From Pectobacterium zantedeschiae (GTDB lineage Bacteria; Pseudomonadota; Gammaproteobacteria; Enterobacterales; Enterobacteriaceae), in NCBI RefSeq assembly GCF_004137795.1, contig NZ_NWTM01000002.1:310001-374000 (forward strand): a stretch of 64,000 nucleotides of DNA, given 5' to 3'. Of this stretch, positions 33,527 to 42,616 are shown piece after piece (positions within the stretch are counted from its first letter, which is position 1; each line of letters opens with the position of its first letter). A model generated the notes under the pieces. It searched no databases. It was not told where the DNA came from and saw only the letters and a list, made by a program, of their open reading frames with translations. A program made the position numbers and the translations under genes.

Positions 33527-35413
33527 ATGGCTATCGAAATCAACGTACCGGACATCGGTGCAGATGAAGTTGAAGTCACCGAAGTGCTGGTGAAGGTTGG
33601 CGACAAAGTTGAAGCTGATCAGTCGCTGATCACGGTTGAAGGTGATAAGGCTTCTATGGAAGTCCCTTCTCCGCAGGCTGGTGTCGTGAAAGAGATCAAA
33701 GTCTCTGTCGGTGACAAAGTTGAAACTGGCAAACTGATCATGATTTTCGATTCCGCCGACGGTGCAGCAGACGCTGCTCCTGCTAAGGCAGAAGAGAAGA
33801 AAGAAGCCGCTCCGGCTGCTGCACCTGCGGCATCTGCGACGAAAGAAGTCAACGTACCAGATATCGGCGGTGACGAAGTTGAAGTGACCGAAGTACTGGT
33901 TAAAGTCGGCGACACCGTTGCTGCTGAACAATCTCTGATCACTGTAGAAGGCGACAAAGCTTCTATGGAAGTCCCAGCACCTTTCGCTGGTACGGTTAAA
34001 GAGATCAAAATCAGCACTGGCGATAAAGTCTCTACCGGCTCTCTGATTATGGTCTTCGAAGTCGTGGGCAGTGCGCCAGCGGCCTCAGCAGCGAAAGCTG
34101 AAGCGGCACCTGCTGCTGCACCAGCGGCCTCTGCGGCAAAAGAAGTTAACGTACCAGATATCGGCGGTGACGAAGTTGAAGTGACTGAAGTGATGGTTAA
34201 AGTCGGCGATAAAATCGCGGCCGAGCAGTCACTGATCACCGTAGAAGGCGACAAGGCTTCTATGGAAGTCCCTGCGCCGTTCGCGGGTACGGTTAAAGAA
34301 ATCAAAATCAGCACCGGCGACAAAGTTAAAACCGGCTCACTGATCATGGTCTTCGAAGTGGAAGGCGCTGCGCCTGCTGCGGCTCCGGCAGCCAAGCAAG
34401 AAGCGGCTGCTGCACCAGCTCCAGCGGCGAAACCAGCTGCCGCACCGGCTGCGAAAGCGGAAGGCAAGAGCGAGTTCGCAGAGAATGATGCTTACGTTCA
34501 CGCGACGCCGGTTATCCGTCGTCTGGCACGTGAATTCGGCGTGAATCTGGCGAAAGTGAAGGGTTCTGGTCGTAAAGGCCGTATCCTGCGCGAAGACGTT
34601 CAGGCTTACGTGAAAGATGCGGTGAAACGCGCAGAGTCTGCGCCTGCAGCTGCCGCTGGCGGCGGTCTGCCAGGCATGCTGCCATGGCCGAAAGTCGATT
34701 TCAGCAAGTTTGGTGAAGTGGAAGAAGTGGAACTGGGCCGTATCCAGAAAATCTCTGGTGCTAACCTGAGCCGTAACTGGGTGATGATCCCGCACGTTAC
34801 GCACTTCGATAAAACGGATATCACCGATCTGGAAGCGTTCCGCAAACAGCAGAACGTGGAAGCTGAGAAGCGCAAACTGGACGTGAAGATCACCCCAGTT
34901 GTCTTCATCATGAAAGCCGTTGCTGCTGCTCTTGAGCAAATGCCACGTTTCAACAGTTCACTGTCTGAAGATGCTCAACGTCTGACGCTGAAGAAATACA
35001 TCAACATCGGTGTAGCGGTTGATACCCCGAATGGTCTGGTGGTTCCAGTATTTAAAGACGTGAACAAGAAAGGTATCGTCGAACTGTCTCGTGAATTGAT
35101 GGCTATCTCCAAGAAAGCCCGTGACGGTAAGCTGACCGCAGGCGAAATGCAGGGTGGATGTTTCACTATCTCCAGCCTGGGCGGTATCGGGACTACGCAT
35201 TTTGCGCCGATCGTCAACGCGCCTGAAGTCGCTATTCTTGGTGTGTCTAAGTCCGCGATAGAACCGGTCTGGAATGGTAAAGAGTTCACTCCGCGTCTGA
35301 TGATGCCGATGTCTCTGTCCTTCGACCACCGTGTCATCGATGGTGCTGATGGTGCTCGCTTCATTACCATCATTAACAACACGTTGTCTGACATCCGTCG
35401 TCTGGTGATGTAA
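33527..35413 (+). CDS. aceF: Pyruvate dehydrogenase E2, dihydrolipoyl acetyltransferase (three lipoyl domains)
   Basis: Core of the pyruvate dehydrogenase complex, passing acetyl groups to CoA. The 628-residue protein has three N-terminal lipoyl domains with lipoylated lysines at K41, K144 and K243 (each in [10 protein letters not shown]), joined by Ala/Pro-rich flexible linkers. A peripheral subunit-binding domain near 325-360 ([14 protein letters not shown]) and the catalytic domain with [11 protein letters not shown] near the C-terminus follow. Domains 2 and 3 are almost identical, also at DNA level. The downstream terminator separates it from lpdA. Confidence 0.97.
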   Translation: MAIEINVPDIGADEVEVTEVLVKVGDKVEADQSLITVEGDKASMEVPSPQAGVVKEIKVSVGDKVETGKLIMIFDSADGAADAAPAKAEEKKEAAPAAAPAASATKEVNVPDIGGDEVEVTEVLVKVGDTVAAEQSLITVEGDKASMEVPAPFAGTVKEIKISTGDKVSTGSLIMVFEVVGSAPAASAAKAEAAPAAAPAASAAKEVNVPDIGGDEVEVTEVMVKVGDKIAAEQSLITVEGDKASMEVPAPFAGTVKEIKISTGDKVKTGSLIMVFEVEGAAPAAAPAAKQEAAAAPAPAAKPAAAPAAKAEGKSEFAENDAYVHATPVIRRLAREFGVNLAKVKGSGRKGRILREDVQAYVKDAVKRAESAPAAAAGGGLPGMLPWPKVDFSKFGEVEEVELGRIQKISGANLSRNWVMIPHVTHFDKTDITDLEAFRKQQNVEAEKRKLDVKITPVVFIMKAVAAALEQMPRFNSSLSEDAQRLTLKKYINIGVAVDTPNGLVVPVFKDVNKKGIVELSRELMAISKKARDGKLTAGEMQGGCFTISSLGGIGTTHFAPIVNAPEVAILGVSKSAIEPVWNGKEFTPRLMMPMSLSFDHRVIDGADGARFITIINNTLSDIRRLVM

Positions 35414-35416
35414 TCG

Positions 35417-35444
35417 AAAAGCCGGCCTGACGGCCGGCTTTTTT
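35417..35444 (+). terminator. Terminator after aceF
   Basis: Stem AAAAGCCGGCC / GGCCGGCTTTT with a 4-nt loop and a T run. It limits read-through, so lpdA probably has its own promoter in the following 200 bp, as in E. coli, where LPD also serves 2-oxoglutarate dehydrogenase. Confidence 0.9.
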
Positions 35445-35649
35445 CTGATAAGCTGTTATTTGTTACAGCTGTCAGTGATCAAGGACAAATCGTTAGTCGC
35501 TTGTTGTTTCAAAATTGTTAACGATTTTGTAAACTACTGCGGCAAAGACACGTCCCGGTGGAAGAGGGCGTTATTAAAAATGCACCCTCAATCAGAATGA
35601 TGACGGGTGTGACGTCACAGACCCGCCGGAAATCAATTAAGAGGTCATG

Positions 35650-37074
35650 ATGAGTACTGAAATTAAAGCTCAGGTAGTGGTACTTGGTGCCGGCCCTGCG
35701 GGTTACTCTGCTGCATTCCGCGCGGCGGATTTGGGTCTGGAAACCGTACTGGTAGAGCGCTACTCCACGCTGGGTGGGGTGTGTCTGAATGTGGGTTGTA
35801 TTCCTTCCAAAGCCCTGCTGCACGTTGCCAAAGTCATTGAAGAAGCCAAAGCACTGGCGGAACACGGTATCGTGTTCGGTGAACCTAAAACCGACATTGA
35901 TAAAATCCGTCTGTGGAAAGAAAAAGTCATCACCCAACTGACCGGTGGTCTGGCTGGTATGGCAAAAGGCCGTAAAGTTAAAGTAGTTAACGGTCTGGGC
36001 AAATTCACTGGTGCCAACACGCTGGAAGTTGACGGTGAAAACGGCAAAACGACGATCAGCTTTGATAACGCGATTATCGCTGCGGGTTCACGTCCGATCC
36101 AACTGCCTTTCATTCCTCATGATGACCCGCGCGTATGGGATTCTACCGATGCGCTGGAGCTGAAAAACGTCCCTGGACGTCTGCTGGTTATGGGCGGCGG
36201 TATCATCGGTCTGGAAATGGGTACTGTTTACCATGCTCTGGGCTCACAGATCGACGTTGTTGAAATGTTCGATCAGGTAATCCCAGCTGCTGACAAAGAC
36301 GTCGTCAAAGTCTTCACCAAACGTATCAGCAAGCAGTTCAATCTGATGCTGGAAACCAAAGTGACGGCAGTAGAAGCCAAAGAAGACGGCATCTATGTGA
36401 CGATGGAAGGCAAAAAAGCGCCAGCCGAACCACAGCGTTACGATGCGGTTCTGGTTGCTATCGGTCGTGTACCGAACGGTAAAAACTTGGATGCAGGTAA
36501 AGCGGGTGTGGAAGTTGACGATCGCGGCTTCATCCACGTTGATAAGCAAATGCGCACCAACGTGCCACACATCTACGCTATCGGCGACATCGTCGGTCAG
36601 CCGATGCTGGCGCACAAAGGCGTGCATGAAGGCCACGTTGCTGCTGAAGTGATCTCCGGTAAGAAACACTACTTCGATCCGAAAGTGATTCCTTCTATTG
36701 CCTATACTGAACCGGAAGTTGCGTGGGTTGGTCTGACTGAGAAAGAAGCCAAAGAGAAAGGCATCAGCTACGAAACCGCGACCTTCCCATGGGCTGCGTC
36801 TGGCCGTGCTATTGCCTCCGACTGCTCTGACGGTATGACCAAACTGATTTTCGACAAAGAAACTCACCGTGTTATTGGTGGTGCGATTGTCGGTACTAAC
36901 GGTGGCGAACTGTTAGGCGAAATCGGTCTGGCGATCGAAATGGGCTGTGATGCAGAAGATATCGCACTGACCATCCATGCGCACCCAACGCTGCATGAGT
37001 CTGTTGGTCTGGCGGCTGAAATCTTTGAAGGTAGCATCACTGACCTGCCGAACCCGAAAGCGAAGAAGAAGTAA
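35650..37074 (+). CDS. lpdA: Dihydrolipoamide dehydrogenase (E3)
   Basis: FAD flavoprotein that reoxidises dihydrolipoyl groups of the pyruvate and 2-oxoglutarate dehydrogenase and glycine cleavage complexes. The 474-residue protein has the FAD loop GAGPAGYSAAF near 14, the redox-active disulfide C45/C50 in GGVCLNVGCIPSK, the NAD loop MGGGIIGLEMG and the catalytic AHPTLHES near the C-terminus. ATG codons occur at 35647 and 35650; the second matches the family start MSTEIK and is 5 nt from GAGG. Confidence 0.97.
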   Translation: MSTEIKAQVVVLGAGPAGYSAAFRAADLGLETVLVERYSTLGGVCLNVGCIPSKALLHVAKVIEEAKALAEHGIVFGEPKTDIDKIRLWKEKVITQLTGGLAGMAKGRKVKVVNGLGKFTGANTLEVDGENGKTTISFDNAIIAAGSRPIQLPFIPHDDPRVWDSTDALELKNVPGRLLVMGGGIIGLEMGTVYHALGSQIDVVEMFDQVIPAADKDVVKVFTKRISKQFNLMLETKVTAVEAKEDGIYVTMEGKKAPAEPQRYDAVLVAIGRVPNGKNLDAGKAGVEVDDRGFIHVDKQMRTNVPHIYAIGDIVGQPMLAHKGVHEGHVAAEVISGKKHYFDPKVIPSIAYTEPEVAWVGLTEKEAKEKGISYETATFPWAASGRAIASDCSDGMTKLIFDKETHRVIGGAIVGTNGGELLGEIGLAIEMGCDAEDIALTIHAHPTLHESVGLAAEIFEGSITDLPNPKAKKK

Positions 37075-37099
37075 GTTCACTCGCGTTCGATGAATCAGA

Positions 37100-37129
37100 A
37101 TCCGGTGCCTTAGGCACCGGATTTTTTTT
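37100..37129 (+). terminator. Terminator of lpdA
   Basis: 9-bp stem TCCGGTGCC / GGCACCGGA followed by eight T residues. The 3-nt loop TTA (37110-37112) is the stop codon of the convergent lysR gene. Confidence 0.92.
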
Positions 37130-38024
37130 GCCTGTCAGATGATGGGAACACTCTCGCACAGAGGAAATCCACCAGGGCTCGCACTTTTGGCGACGGGTGT
37201 TTACTCGCAGGCCACAATACATGTAAGACGCCGCTGCTTTCTATGTAATCGCTTAGGATCGGCTGTAGCAGTCCCTTTGCCAACGGTTCGCGGATAGAGA
37301 AGTCCGGTAGGTAGGCGATCCCCAGCCCTTGTAGTGCAAAACAGACGCGCGTTTCGATGTTGTTGCAGATCATCGAGGTGGGCAACGGTAATTCTGGTTC
37401 ACTGGGGGAAAGTTGCAGCGCCCAGGGTTCCAGCTTGCCACTGTTGGGAAAGCGATAATGCAGACAGGCGTGGTGAATCAGGTCGGCAGGTGTCTTCGGC
37501 GTTCCGCGACGAGCAAGGTAGTCTGGCGAAGCCACCAGCAGAAAACCGAAAGTGCCCAGTCTGCGCGCGGTGAGTCGTGAGTCAACGGGGGCACCTGTCC
37601 GAACTACGGCATCGAAACCTTCTTCAATGACATCTACCATGCGGTCGGTGAAGTCCAGATCCAATTCGATTTCGGGATATTCGCGCATGAATTCGCCGAG
37701 TACGGGAAGCACGAGTGAGCTGACCAACGGCAGGCTTACCCGCAGGCGTCCGCGCGGTGCGGAACTGGTCTGAGACAGCTCGAGCTCTGCTGCCTCGATT
37801 TCGGCCAGGATACGCCGGCTGCGTGCCAGAAACAGTGAGCCTTCAGCCGTCAGTGTGATGCTGCGCGTACTGCGGTGAAATAGCCTCACGCCCAGTTTTT
37901 CTTCTAGCCGTGCGACGCTTTTGCCTACCGCTGACGCTGACACACCCAGCAACCGACCTGCGGCAACGAAACTGCGTGTTTCGGCCACTTGCACAAACAC
38001 CACAAAGCCATTCAGGCTGTCCAT
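37110..38024 (-). CDS. LysR-family transcriptional regulator
   Basis: 304-residue LysR regulator. The N-terminal winged helix-turn-helix is clear (RSFVAAGRLLGVSASAVGKS, about 17-36, then LEEKLGVRLFHRSTRSI), followed by the substrate-binding fold from about residue 90. The sequence resembles the AaeR/DsdC-like group with a conserved GRLRVSLP start of the effector domain. It is divergent from the esterase-MFS pair across 115 bp with a symmetric T-N11-A type site, so it most likely controls that pair. Its stop codon lies in the loop of the lpdA terminator. Effector unknown. Confidence 0.88.
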   Translation of the reverse strand: MDSLNGFVVFVQVAETRSFVAAGRLLGVSASAVGKSVARLEEKLGVRLFHRSTRSITLTAEGSLFLARSRRILAEIEAAELELSQTSSAPRGRLRVSLPLVSSLVLPVLGEFMREYPEIELDLDFTDRMVDVIEEGFDAVVRTGAPVDSRLTARRLGTFGFLLVASPDYLARRGTPKTPADLIHHACLHYRFPNSGKLEPWALQLSPSEPELPLPTSMICNNIETRVCFALQGLGIAYLPDFSIREPLAKGLLQPILSDYIESSGVLHVLWPASKHPSPKVRALVDFLCARVFPSSDRQKKSGA

Positions 38025-38037
38025 ATCGCCTCTCCAT

Positions 38038-38057
38038 TACGGATGTTTTGTTCCGTA
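38038..38057. promoter_or_regulatory. Candidate LysR operator
   Basis: TACGGA-N8-TCCGTA is a perfect interrupted palindrome that fits the T-N11-A pattern of LysR sites. It lies 14 nt upstream of the lysR ATG and about 80 nt upstream of the divergent esterase gene. Confidence 0.5.
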
Positions 38058-38139
38058 TATTGAGGAACTGTAGCCTACTTTTTCTTTAATTGTCGATTTT
38101 CTATCGTAACGGGAACCTCATTGATGAAAGGAACATTCC

Positions 38140-39333
38140 ATGATAACTCCCGTATTTCCCCTATCCGCCGGTGCTCCGTCAGCGCATCTCTCCACCAAAA
38201 TTCAGTCCGTCGTCCAACAAGCATTGGATGAGAGGCGGTTGGTCGGCGCCGTCGTGCTGGTAGCGCGTAACGGTGAATTGATTCATCAGCAGGCTGCTGG
38301 ATGGGCCGATCGGGAGAACGCCCATCTGATGTCTCTGGACGCTATCTTCCGATTGGCTTCTGTAAGCAAACCCATCGTGTCGGTGGCTGCTCTGGTGCTT
38401 GTGGCGCAAGGTCGGCTCGATCTGAATGAGGATATTACTCGCTGGATGCCAACGTTTCAGCCCCGGCAGCTCGACGGTAGCCCTGCTCGTATTACCGTGC
38501 GACAGCTACTCAGCCACACTGCTGGTTTGAGCTATCGCTTTTTCGAGGCTCATGCGGATGGCCCCTACGCGCGAGCGGGAGTGTCGGATGGTATGGATGC
38601 TTCCGGTATCAGCCTGTGTGAGAACCTGCGACGCATCGCCAGCGTTCCACTGCAATACGTGCCGGGAACGTCCTGGGGCTATTCGCTGGCAACGGACGTA
38701 TTGGGAGCGTTGATCGAATGCATTTACGGTTCGTCACTGGACGAAGCAGTCCGCCAACTGGTGACCGACCCGCTGGGCATGCACGATACTGGTTTCGTTG
38801 TGCGTGATCCACTGCGTCTGACGACTGCTTACGTGAACGATACCCCAGAGCCGCATCGCTTGGCCGAAGGCGAAATGGTTTCCCCTTTTGAAGGTGCTAT
38901 CGGCATCGCGTACAGCCCCGCTCGCATTTTTGATGCGCAGGCCTTTCCGTCCGGTGGTGCTGGCATGGCGGGCACCGCGTGTGATCTGCTGCGTCTGCTG
39001 GAAGCGCTACGTAAAGGGCGCGGTGTACTCCTGCCTGATTCGCTGATCGAGGAGATGGAACGCGATCAAACTAATGGTCTGGAGTTACCCAATGCGCCGG
39101 GCTGCGGTTTCGGCCTCGGTTTCTCGGTCTTGCGCGATCCGCAGTTAGCCGAGTCGCCGGAATCATCAGGTACCTGGCGCTGGGGCGGAGCCTATGGCCA
39201 CTCATGGTTTGTCGATCGAGCACAAGGTTTGAGTGTGGTGGCGTTCACCAACACGATGTATGAGGGGATGTCAGGGCGCTTTGTTACCGATCTGCGTGAT
39301 GCGGTGTATGGCGCCTTGGAGGCAGAGCAATGA
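38140..39333 (+). CDS. Serine hydrolase, beta-lactamase class C / family VIII esterase type
   Basis: 397-residue penicillin-binding-fold hydrolase. The nucleophile motif S74-V-S-K77, Y181 in WGYSLATD and W348-G-G in WRWGGAYG occupy the same spacing as in EstB-type family VIII carboxylesterases, where WGG replaces the KTG of true class C beta-lactamases. There is no clear signal peptide, which argues for a cytoplasmic esterase. AAGGAA precedes the ATG. It overlaps the MFS gene by 4 nt and is divergent from a LysR regulator, suggesting a small detoxification or ester-use cassette. Substrate unknown; beta-lactamase activity is not supported. Confidence 0.8.
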   Translation: MITPVFPLSAGAPSAHLSTKIQSVVQQALDERRLVGAVVLVARNGELIHQQAAGWADRENAHLMSLDAIFRLASVSKPIVSVAALVLVAQGRLDLNEDITRWMPTFQPRQLDGSPARITVRQLLSHTAGLSYRFFEAHADGPYARAGVSDGMDASGISLCENLRRIASVPLQYVPGTSWGYSLATDVLGALIECIYGSSLDEAVRQLVTDPLGMHDTGFVVRDPLRLTTAYVNDTPEPHRLAEGEMVSPFEGAIGIAYSPARIFDAQAFPSGGAGMAGTACDLLRLLEALRKGRGVLLPDSLIEEMERDQTNGLELPNAPGCGFGLGFSVLRDPQLAESPESSGTWRWGGAYGHSWFVDRAQGLSVVAFTNTMYEGMSGRFVTDLRDAVYGALEAEQ

Positions 39334-40502
39334 CAGCCTCAATGATGGAGACACAGCGTGACAGGCTGCCCATAACCTCATTGCTGGCGTTGGCTACGGC
39401 AGCTTTCATCACTATCCTGACCGAAGCGTTGCCTGCTGGCCTGTTGCCGCAGATGGCGCAGGGGCTATCGGTATCTGAAGCCTGGGTCGGACAAACTGTC
39501 ACTATCTATGCCATAGGTTCTCTTGTCGCTGCGATCCCGCTGACCGCCGTGACACAAGGTGTACGTCGTCGCCCGCTGCTGTTGGCCGCTATCGCCGGTT
39601 TCGCCGTTGCCAATACGATTACGGCGTTTTCTGCTAGCTATGTGCTGACGATGGCGGCGCGTTTTCTCGCGGGTGTTTCAGCTGGGCTGCTATGGGCGCT
39701 GCTGGCTGGCTATGCGGCGCGTATGGTGCCCGAACACCAGAAGGGACGGGCTATTGCTATAGCGATGGTGGGCACACCATTGGCGTTGTCGCTCGGCGTG
39801 CCAGCGGGCACCTTTCTTGGCAACGTGATCGGCTGGCGAATGTGTTTCGGTATGATGAGCGGTTTGGCAGTAATCCTTATGCTGTGGGTACGTATTCAGG
39901 TGCCGGATTTTGCTGGGCAATCTGCGGGGAAAAGGTTGTCACTGTGGCGGGTGTTCACCGTGGCAGGCGTGCGACTCGTGCTATGCGTGGTGTTGGCCTT
40001 TGTGCTGGCGCATAACATTCTCTATACCTACATTGCGCCGTTTCTTGCGGCGGCGGGTATGGTCGAACAGACCAGTCTGGTACTGCTGGTATTCGGCATT
40101 ACCTCACTGCTGGGCATCTGGATCGTCGGCGTGCTGATTGATCGCTATTTGCGAGCCCTGACGCTTACCTGCTCGGCACTGTTCTTCCTGTCCGCATTGG
40201 CACTTGGTGTGGCGGGTGATGTGCTGACCGTCGTGTATGCAGCAGTCGCCGTCTGGGGGATAGCCTTCGGCGGTGCGGCGACATTGTTTCAGACGGCTAT
40301 TGTCAGAACGGCTGGAGAGGGGGGCGATGTGGCACAGTCTATGTTGGTCACAGCCTGGAATATGGCTATCGCAGGAGGCGGTATCATCGGCGGTGTGCTG
40401 TTGGAACGCTTCGGTGTCGTCGCATTCTCTCCGGTACTATTGGCGCTGTTATTGATCGCGCTCGTAGTGGTGTGGTCTGCAAGGCAGCACGGTTTCTCAT
40501 GA
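39330..40502 (+). CDS. MFS transporter, DHA1-type
   Basis: 390-residue major facilitator with twelve hydrophobic segments. The loop 2-3 region (AAIPLTAVTQGVRRRPLL) and the helix 4-5 region (RFLAGVSAGLLWALLAGYAARMV, motif positions only) fit the drug/arabinose efflux DHA1 subfamily. It overlaps the esterase gene by 4 nt, so the two are cotranslated and may export the esterase substrate or product. The N-terminal ten residues are polar. Substrate cannot be told from the sequence. Confidence 0.85.
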   Translation: MTASMMETQRDRLPITSLLALATAAFITILTEALPAGLLPQMAQGLSVSEAWVGQTVTIYAIGSLVAAIPLTAVTQGVRRRPLLLAAIAGFAVANTITAFSASYVLTMAARFLAGVSAGLLWALLAGYAARMVPEHQKGRAIAIAMVGTPLALSLGVPAGTFLGNVIGWRMCFGMMSGLAVILMLWVRIQVPDFAGQSAGKRLSLWRVFTVAGVRLVLCVVLAFVLAHNILYTYIAPFLAAAGMVEQTSLVLLVFGITSLLGIWIVGVLIDRYLRALTLTCSALFFLSALALGVAGDVLTVVYAAVAVWGIAFGGAATLFQTAIVRTAGEGGDVAQSMLVTAWNMAIAGGGIIGGVLLERFGVVAFSPVLLALLLIALVVVWSARQHGFS

Positions 40503-40600
40503 TGCGGCGGTAAAATGGCATAGTGGCGGAATTTTTTTGCCTGCGACTTCGCAGAATGCGCGCTCCGTCCGTTTATTTTTAGCCACGTCAATTACAATCA

Positions 40601-40637
40601 AACCTCAAAAAAGAAACGATGTTTTATTTTTGAGGTT
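40601..40637 (+). promoter_or_regulatory. Stem sequestering a ribosome binding site
   Basis: Perfect 11-bp inverted repeat AACCTCAAAAA / TTTTTGAGGTT with a 15-nt loop. The GAGG ribosome site (40632-40635) of the next gene lies within the 3' arm, and the ATG at 40641 starts 3 nt after it. The stem is mostly A-T/U pairs. Confidence 0.65.
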
Positions 40638-40640
40638 ATG

Positions 40641-41819
40641 ATGAATCTTAATACCTTACGCTCCTCTGTCTGGCTACTGGCGGCGTTGCTGGCCAGCCCT
40701 TCACTGATGGCGAACGATATGACCCCTCACTCTCAAATAGCGACGGATCAGGCGGTTACAGATGAAGGGCTACCTTCATTTTATCCGCAGCTTAAACAGC
40801 AGATGACCTACTCTGATTCCTGGCTATCTGGAAATTTTACGGATTTTAGCCAGTGGCAATCCCAGTCGAGAAAAACGCTACGTTCGCTGCTCCTGACGCC
40901 GGATTCCACCAAAGACTTTGCGCCGCAGGCGATCGATAAGCAGGATCGTGGAAGCTACACGGCAGAAAAAGTCACGTTCAATCTGACCGATGAAAGCCGT
41001 GTAGATGCGCTACTTCTGACGCCAAAAAGCGCGGGGCCGCATCCTGCAGTCATCCTGCTGCACGATCACGGCGCGAAGTTTGATATCGGCAAAGAAAAGA
41101 TGATCAAGCCGTGGGGCAATGATGAACAGCTGGCTTCCGCACAGGCGTGGGCCGATAAGTTCTTCACCGGTCGCTTTGTTGGGGATGAACTGGCGAAACG
41201 GGGATATGTAGTGCTGGCCGTGGATGCGCTTGGTTGGGGATCGCGTGGGCCGATAAAATATGAGCAGCAGCAGGCGCTGGCGAGTAATTTCTTTAATCTC
41301 GGACGTTCGCTAGCGGGTCTGATGGCCTACGAGGATATGCGGGCGACGGATTTTCTGGCATCGCTTGAGCAGGTTGATAAGCAGCGTATCGGCGTCGTTG
41401 GCTTTTCGATGGGGGCCTACCGAGCCTGGCAGCTCGCCGCGCTGTCCGACAAGGTAGCGGCAACGGCGGCAGTGTCCTGGATTGGCACGTATGAGGGGCT
41501 GATGACGCCGGGTAATAACGTGCTGAGAGGCCAGTCGGCATTCTATATGCTGCATCCAGGGCAACCGACACGCTTTGACTTCCCGGATGTGGCGAGCGTT
41601 GCCGCACCAAAACCGATGCTGTTATTTAACGGTGGTAAAGACAAGCTGTTTCCGACGAAATCAGTTGAGGATGCCTATGCCAAAATGCATGAGGTGTGGC
41701 AATCCCAACGGGCGGGCAGCAAACTGCAAACCAAAATATGGCCTGAGTTGGGACATGTTTTCTACCAGGAACAGCAGGAAGAAGTCTTTAGCTTTCTGGA
41801 CCAATGGCTAAAACCCTAG
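40641..41819 (+). CDS. Exported alpha/beta hydrolase
   Basis: 392-residue secreted or periplasmic hydrolase. A signal peptide covers about 1-25 (RSSVWLLAALLASPSLMA, cleavage before ND). The alpha/beta hydrolase core shows VILLHDHGAKFD (oxyanion region), the nucleophile elbow G-F-S256-M-G, an acid in NGGKDKLFP and the catalytic His in ELGHVFYQEQ. It belongs to the dienelactone hydrolase / acetyl esterase-like superfamily; a role on plant wall esters is plausible in this host but unproven. Two ATGs lie in tandem (40638, 40641); the second has the better spacing to GAGG. The ribosome site is paired in an 11-bp stem. Confidence 0.8.
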   Translation: MNLNTLRSSVWLLAALLASPSLMANDMTPHSQIATDQAVTDEGLPSFYPQLKQQMTYSDSWLSGNFTDFSQWQSQSRKTLRSLLLTPDSTKDFAPQAIDKQDRGSYTAEKVTFNLTDESRVDALLLTPKSAGPHPAVILLHDHGAKFDIGKEKMIKPWGNDEQLASAQAWADKFFTGRFVGDELAKRGYVVLAVDALGWGSRGPIKYEQQQALASNFFNLGRSLAGLMAYEDMRATDFLASLEQVDKQRIGVVGFSMGAYRAWQLAALSDKVAATAAVSWIGTYEGLMTPGNNVLRGQSAFYMLHPGQPTRFDFPDVASVAAPKPMLLFNGGKDKLFPTKSVEDAYAKMHEVWQSQRAGSKLQTKIWPELGHVFYQEQQEEVFSFLDQWLKP

Positions 41820-41837
41820 CTAGCGGTGCCTGAATTA

Positions 41838-41964
41838 TATACTCTAAATAATTCGAGTTTCATGAAGGCGGCAAGGGAAGGAATCCCGACGAGCTTACTC
41901 AGGTAAGTGATTCGGGTGAGTGAGCGTAGCCAACGCACATGCAACTTGAAGTATGACGAGTATA
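41838..41964. repeat. ERIC element 3 (127 bp, full length)
   Basis: Exactly 127 bp from TATACTCTAAATAATTCGAG to GACGAGTATA with the usual core (GAGCTTACTCAGGTAAGTGA). It separates the hydrolase from the lipoprotein pair. Confidence 0.93.
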
Positions 41965-42003
41965 ATAAATTTTTTGATAACATCAGCTTACTGATGCATT
42001 GCT

Positions 42004-42038
42004 AGCCTCTGCGTGCCGCGGCATTCAGAGGCTTTTTT
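42004..42038 (+). terminator. Terminator-like hairpin before lipoprotein gene 1
   Basis: Outer stem GCCTCTG (42005-42011) / CAGAGGC (42026-42032) with inner palindrome TGCCGCGGCA, followed by six T residues. A smaller hairpin CATCAG-CTTA-CTGATG (41981-41996) precedes it. The structure ends 21 nt before the lipoprotein ATG, so it is either the end of upstream transcription or a leader attenuator. Confidence 0.75.
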
Positions 42039-42059
42039 ATGTTAACAAGGATGGATGAA

Positions 42060-42518
42060 ATGAAGAAATACCTCGGTGTTGTCATCATGGCGCTATGGTT
42101 GTCTGGCTGTAATAGCGAAGAAAAGTTTTATCGAATTGATGACATTAATCTCAAATTTGATAATAGCAAGGAGACGATGAGTCAAGAGGAGCTGTCTGTC
42201 ATTCAGAAAGGCATTACTAAAAAAGCCATCGACAGCAAGGGGGATGTCTATTTTAGTTTCACCCCTGAACAGGGAGCCTATTATCTTCAGGGGGAAAAGC
42301 ATGATGCGAATCTGAAAGACGGGCGGATGCAGCTTAATGACATTATGTTGACGGTTAAATCTGATGGAAAGGATACGATCCAACTGATATCAGACAAAGA
42401 GTCCAATTGTGATTTTTTTGACTGTGAAATCACGATGACATTGAAGAGAGTTGAGGAAAAATCGCCTGACTTCGTAAAAATTAAACAAATTCTTGATAAG
42501 CAGAAAAAAAACGAGTAG
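42060..42518 (+). CDS. Small lipoprotein, paralogue of the next gene's N-terminus
   Basis: 152-residue lipoprotein. From the ATG at 42060 (AGGA 8 nt upstream) it begins MKKYLGVVIMALWLSGCNSE, a signal peptide with lipobox LSGC, so it is acylated at C17. Asn at +2 suggests outer-membrane sorting. The rest aligns with the first about 150 residues of the downstream protein: shared DI..., FDNSK, VYFSFTP/IYFNLTP, DSR/DGRMQ, CDFFDCEITMTLK versus CAFYYCEITMVLK. The cysteine pair in that last motif is conserved. No known family is recognised. Confidence 0.82.
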   Translation: MKKYLGVVIMALWLSGCNSEEKFYRIDDINLKFDNSKETMSQEELSVIQKGITKKAIDSKGDVYFSFTPEQGAYYLQGEKHDANLKDGRMQLNDIMLTVKSDGKDTIQLISDKESNCDFFDCEITMTLKRVEEKSPDFVKIKQILDKQKKNE

Positions 42519-42583
42519 GCCAGTCTATTCAGAAAAGAGATGTGTTAACAGCATAATCACTTTTATTAAGTTGATGTGTTATT

Positions 42584-42616
42584 AGCCTCTGTATTTCCTA
42601 TATTCAGAGGCTTTTT
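42584..42616 (+). terminator. Terminator-like hairpin before lipoprotein gene 2
   Basis: AGCCTCTG / CAGAGGC stem (42584-42611) followed by five T residues, ending 20 nt before the second lipoprotein ATG. The stem sequence is the same as that before gene 1, showing that the hairpin was duplicated with the gene. Confidence 0.78.

Noticed and set aside
33619-34467. Long antisense frame (282 codons) in aceF
   Set aside because: Ala/Ser/Thr-rich mirror of the repeated lipoyl domains and Ala-Pro linkers; a codon-bias shadow.
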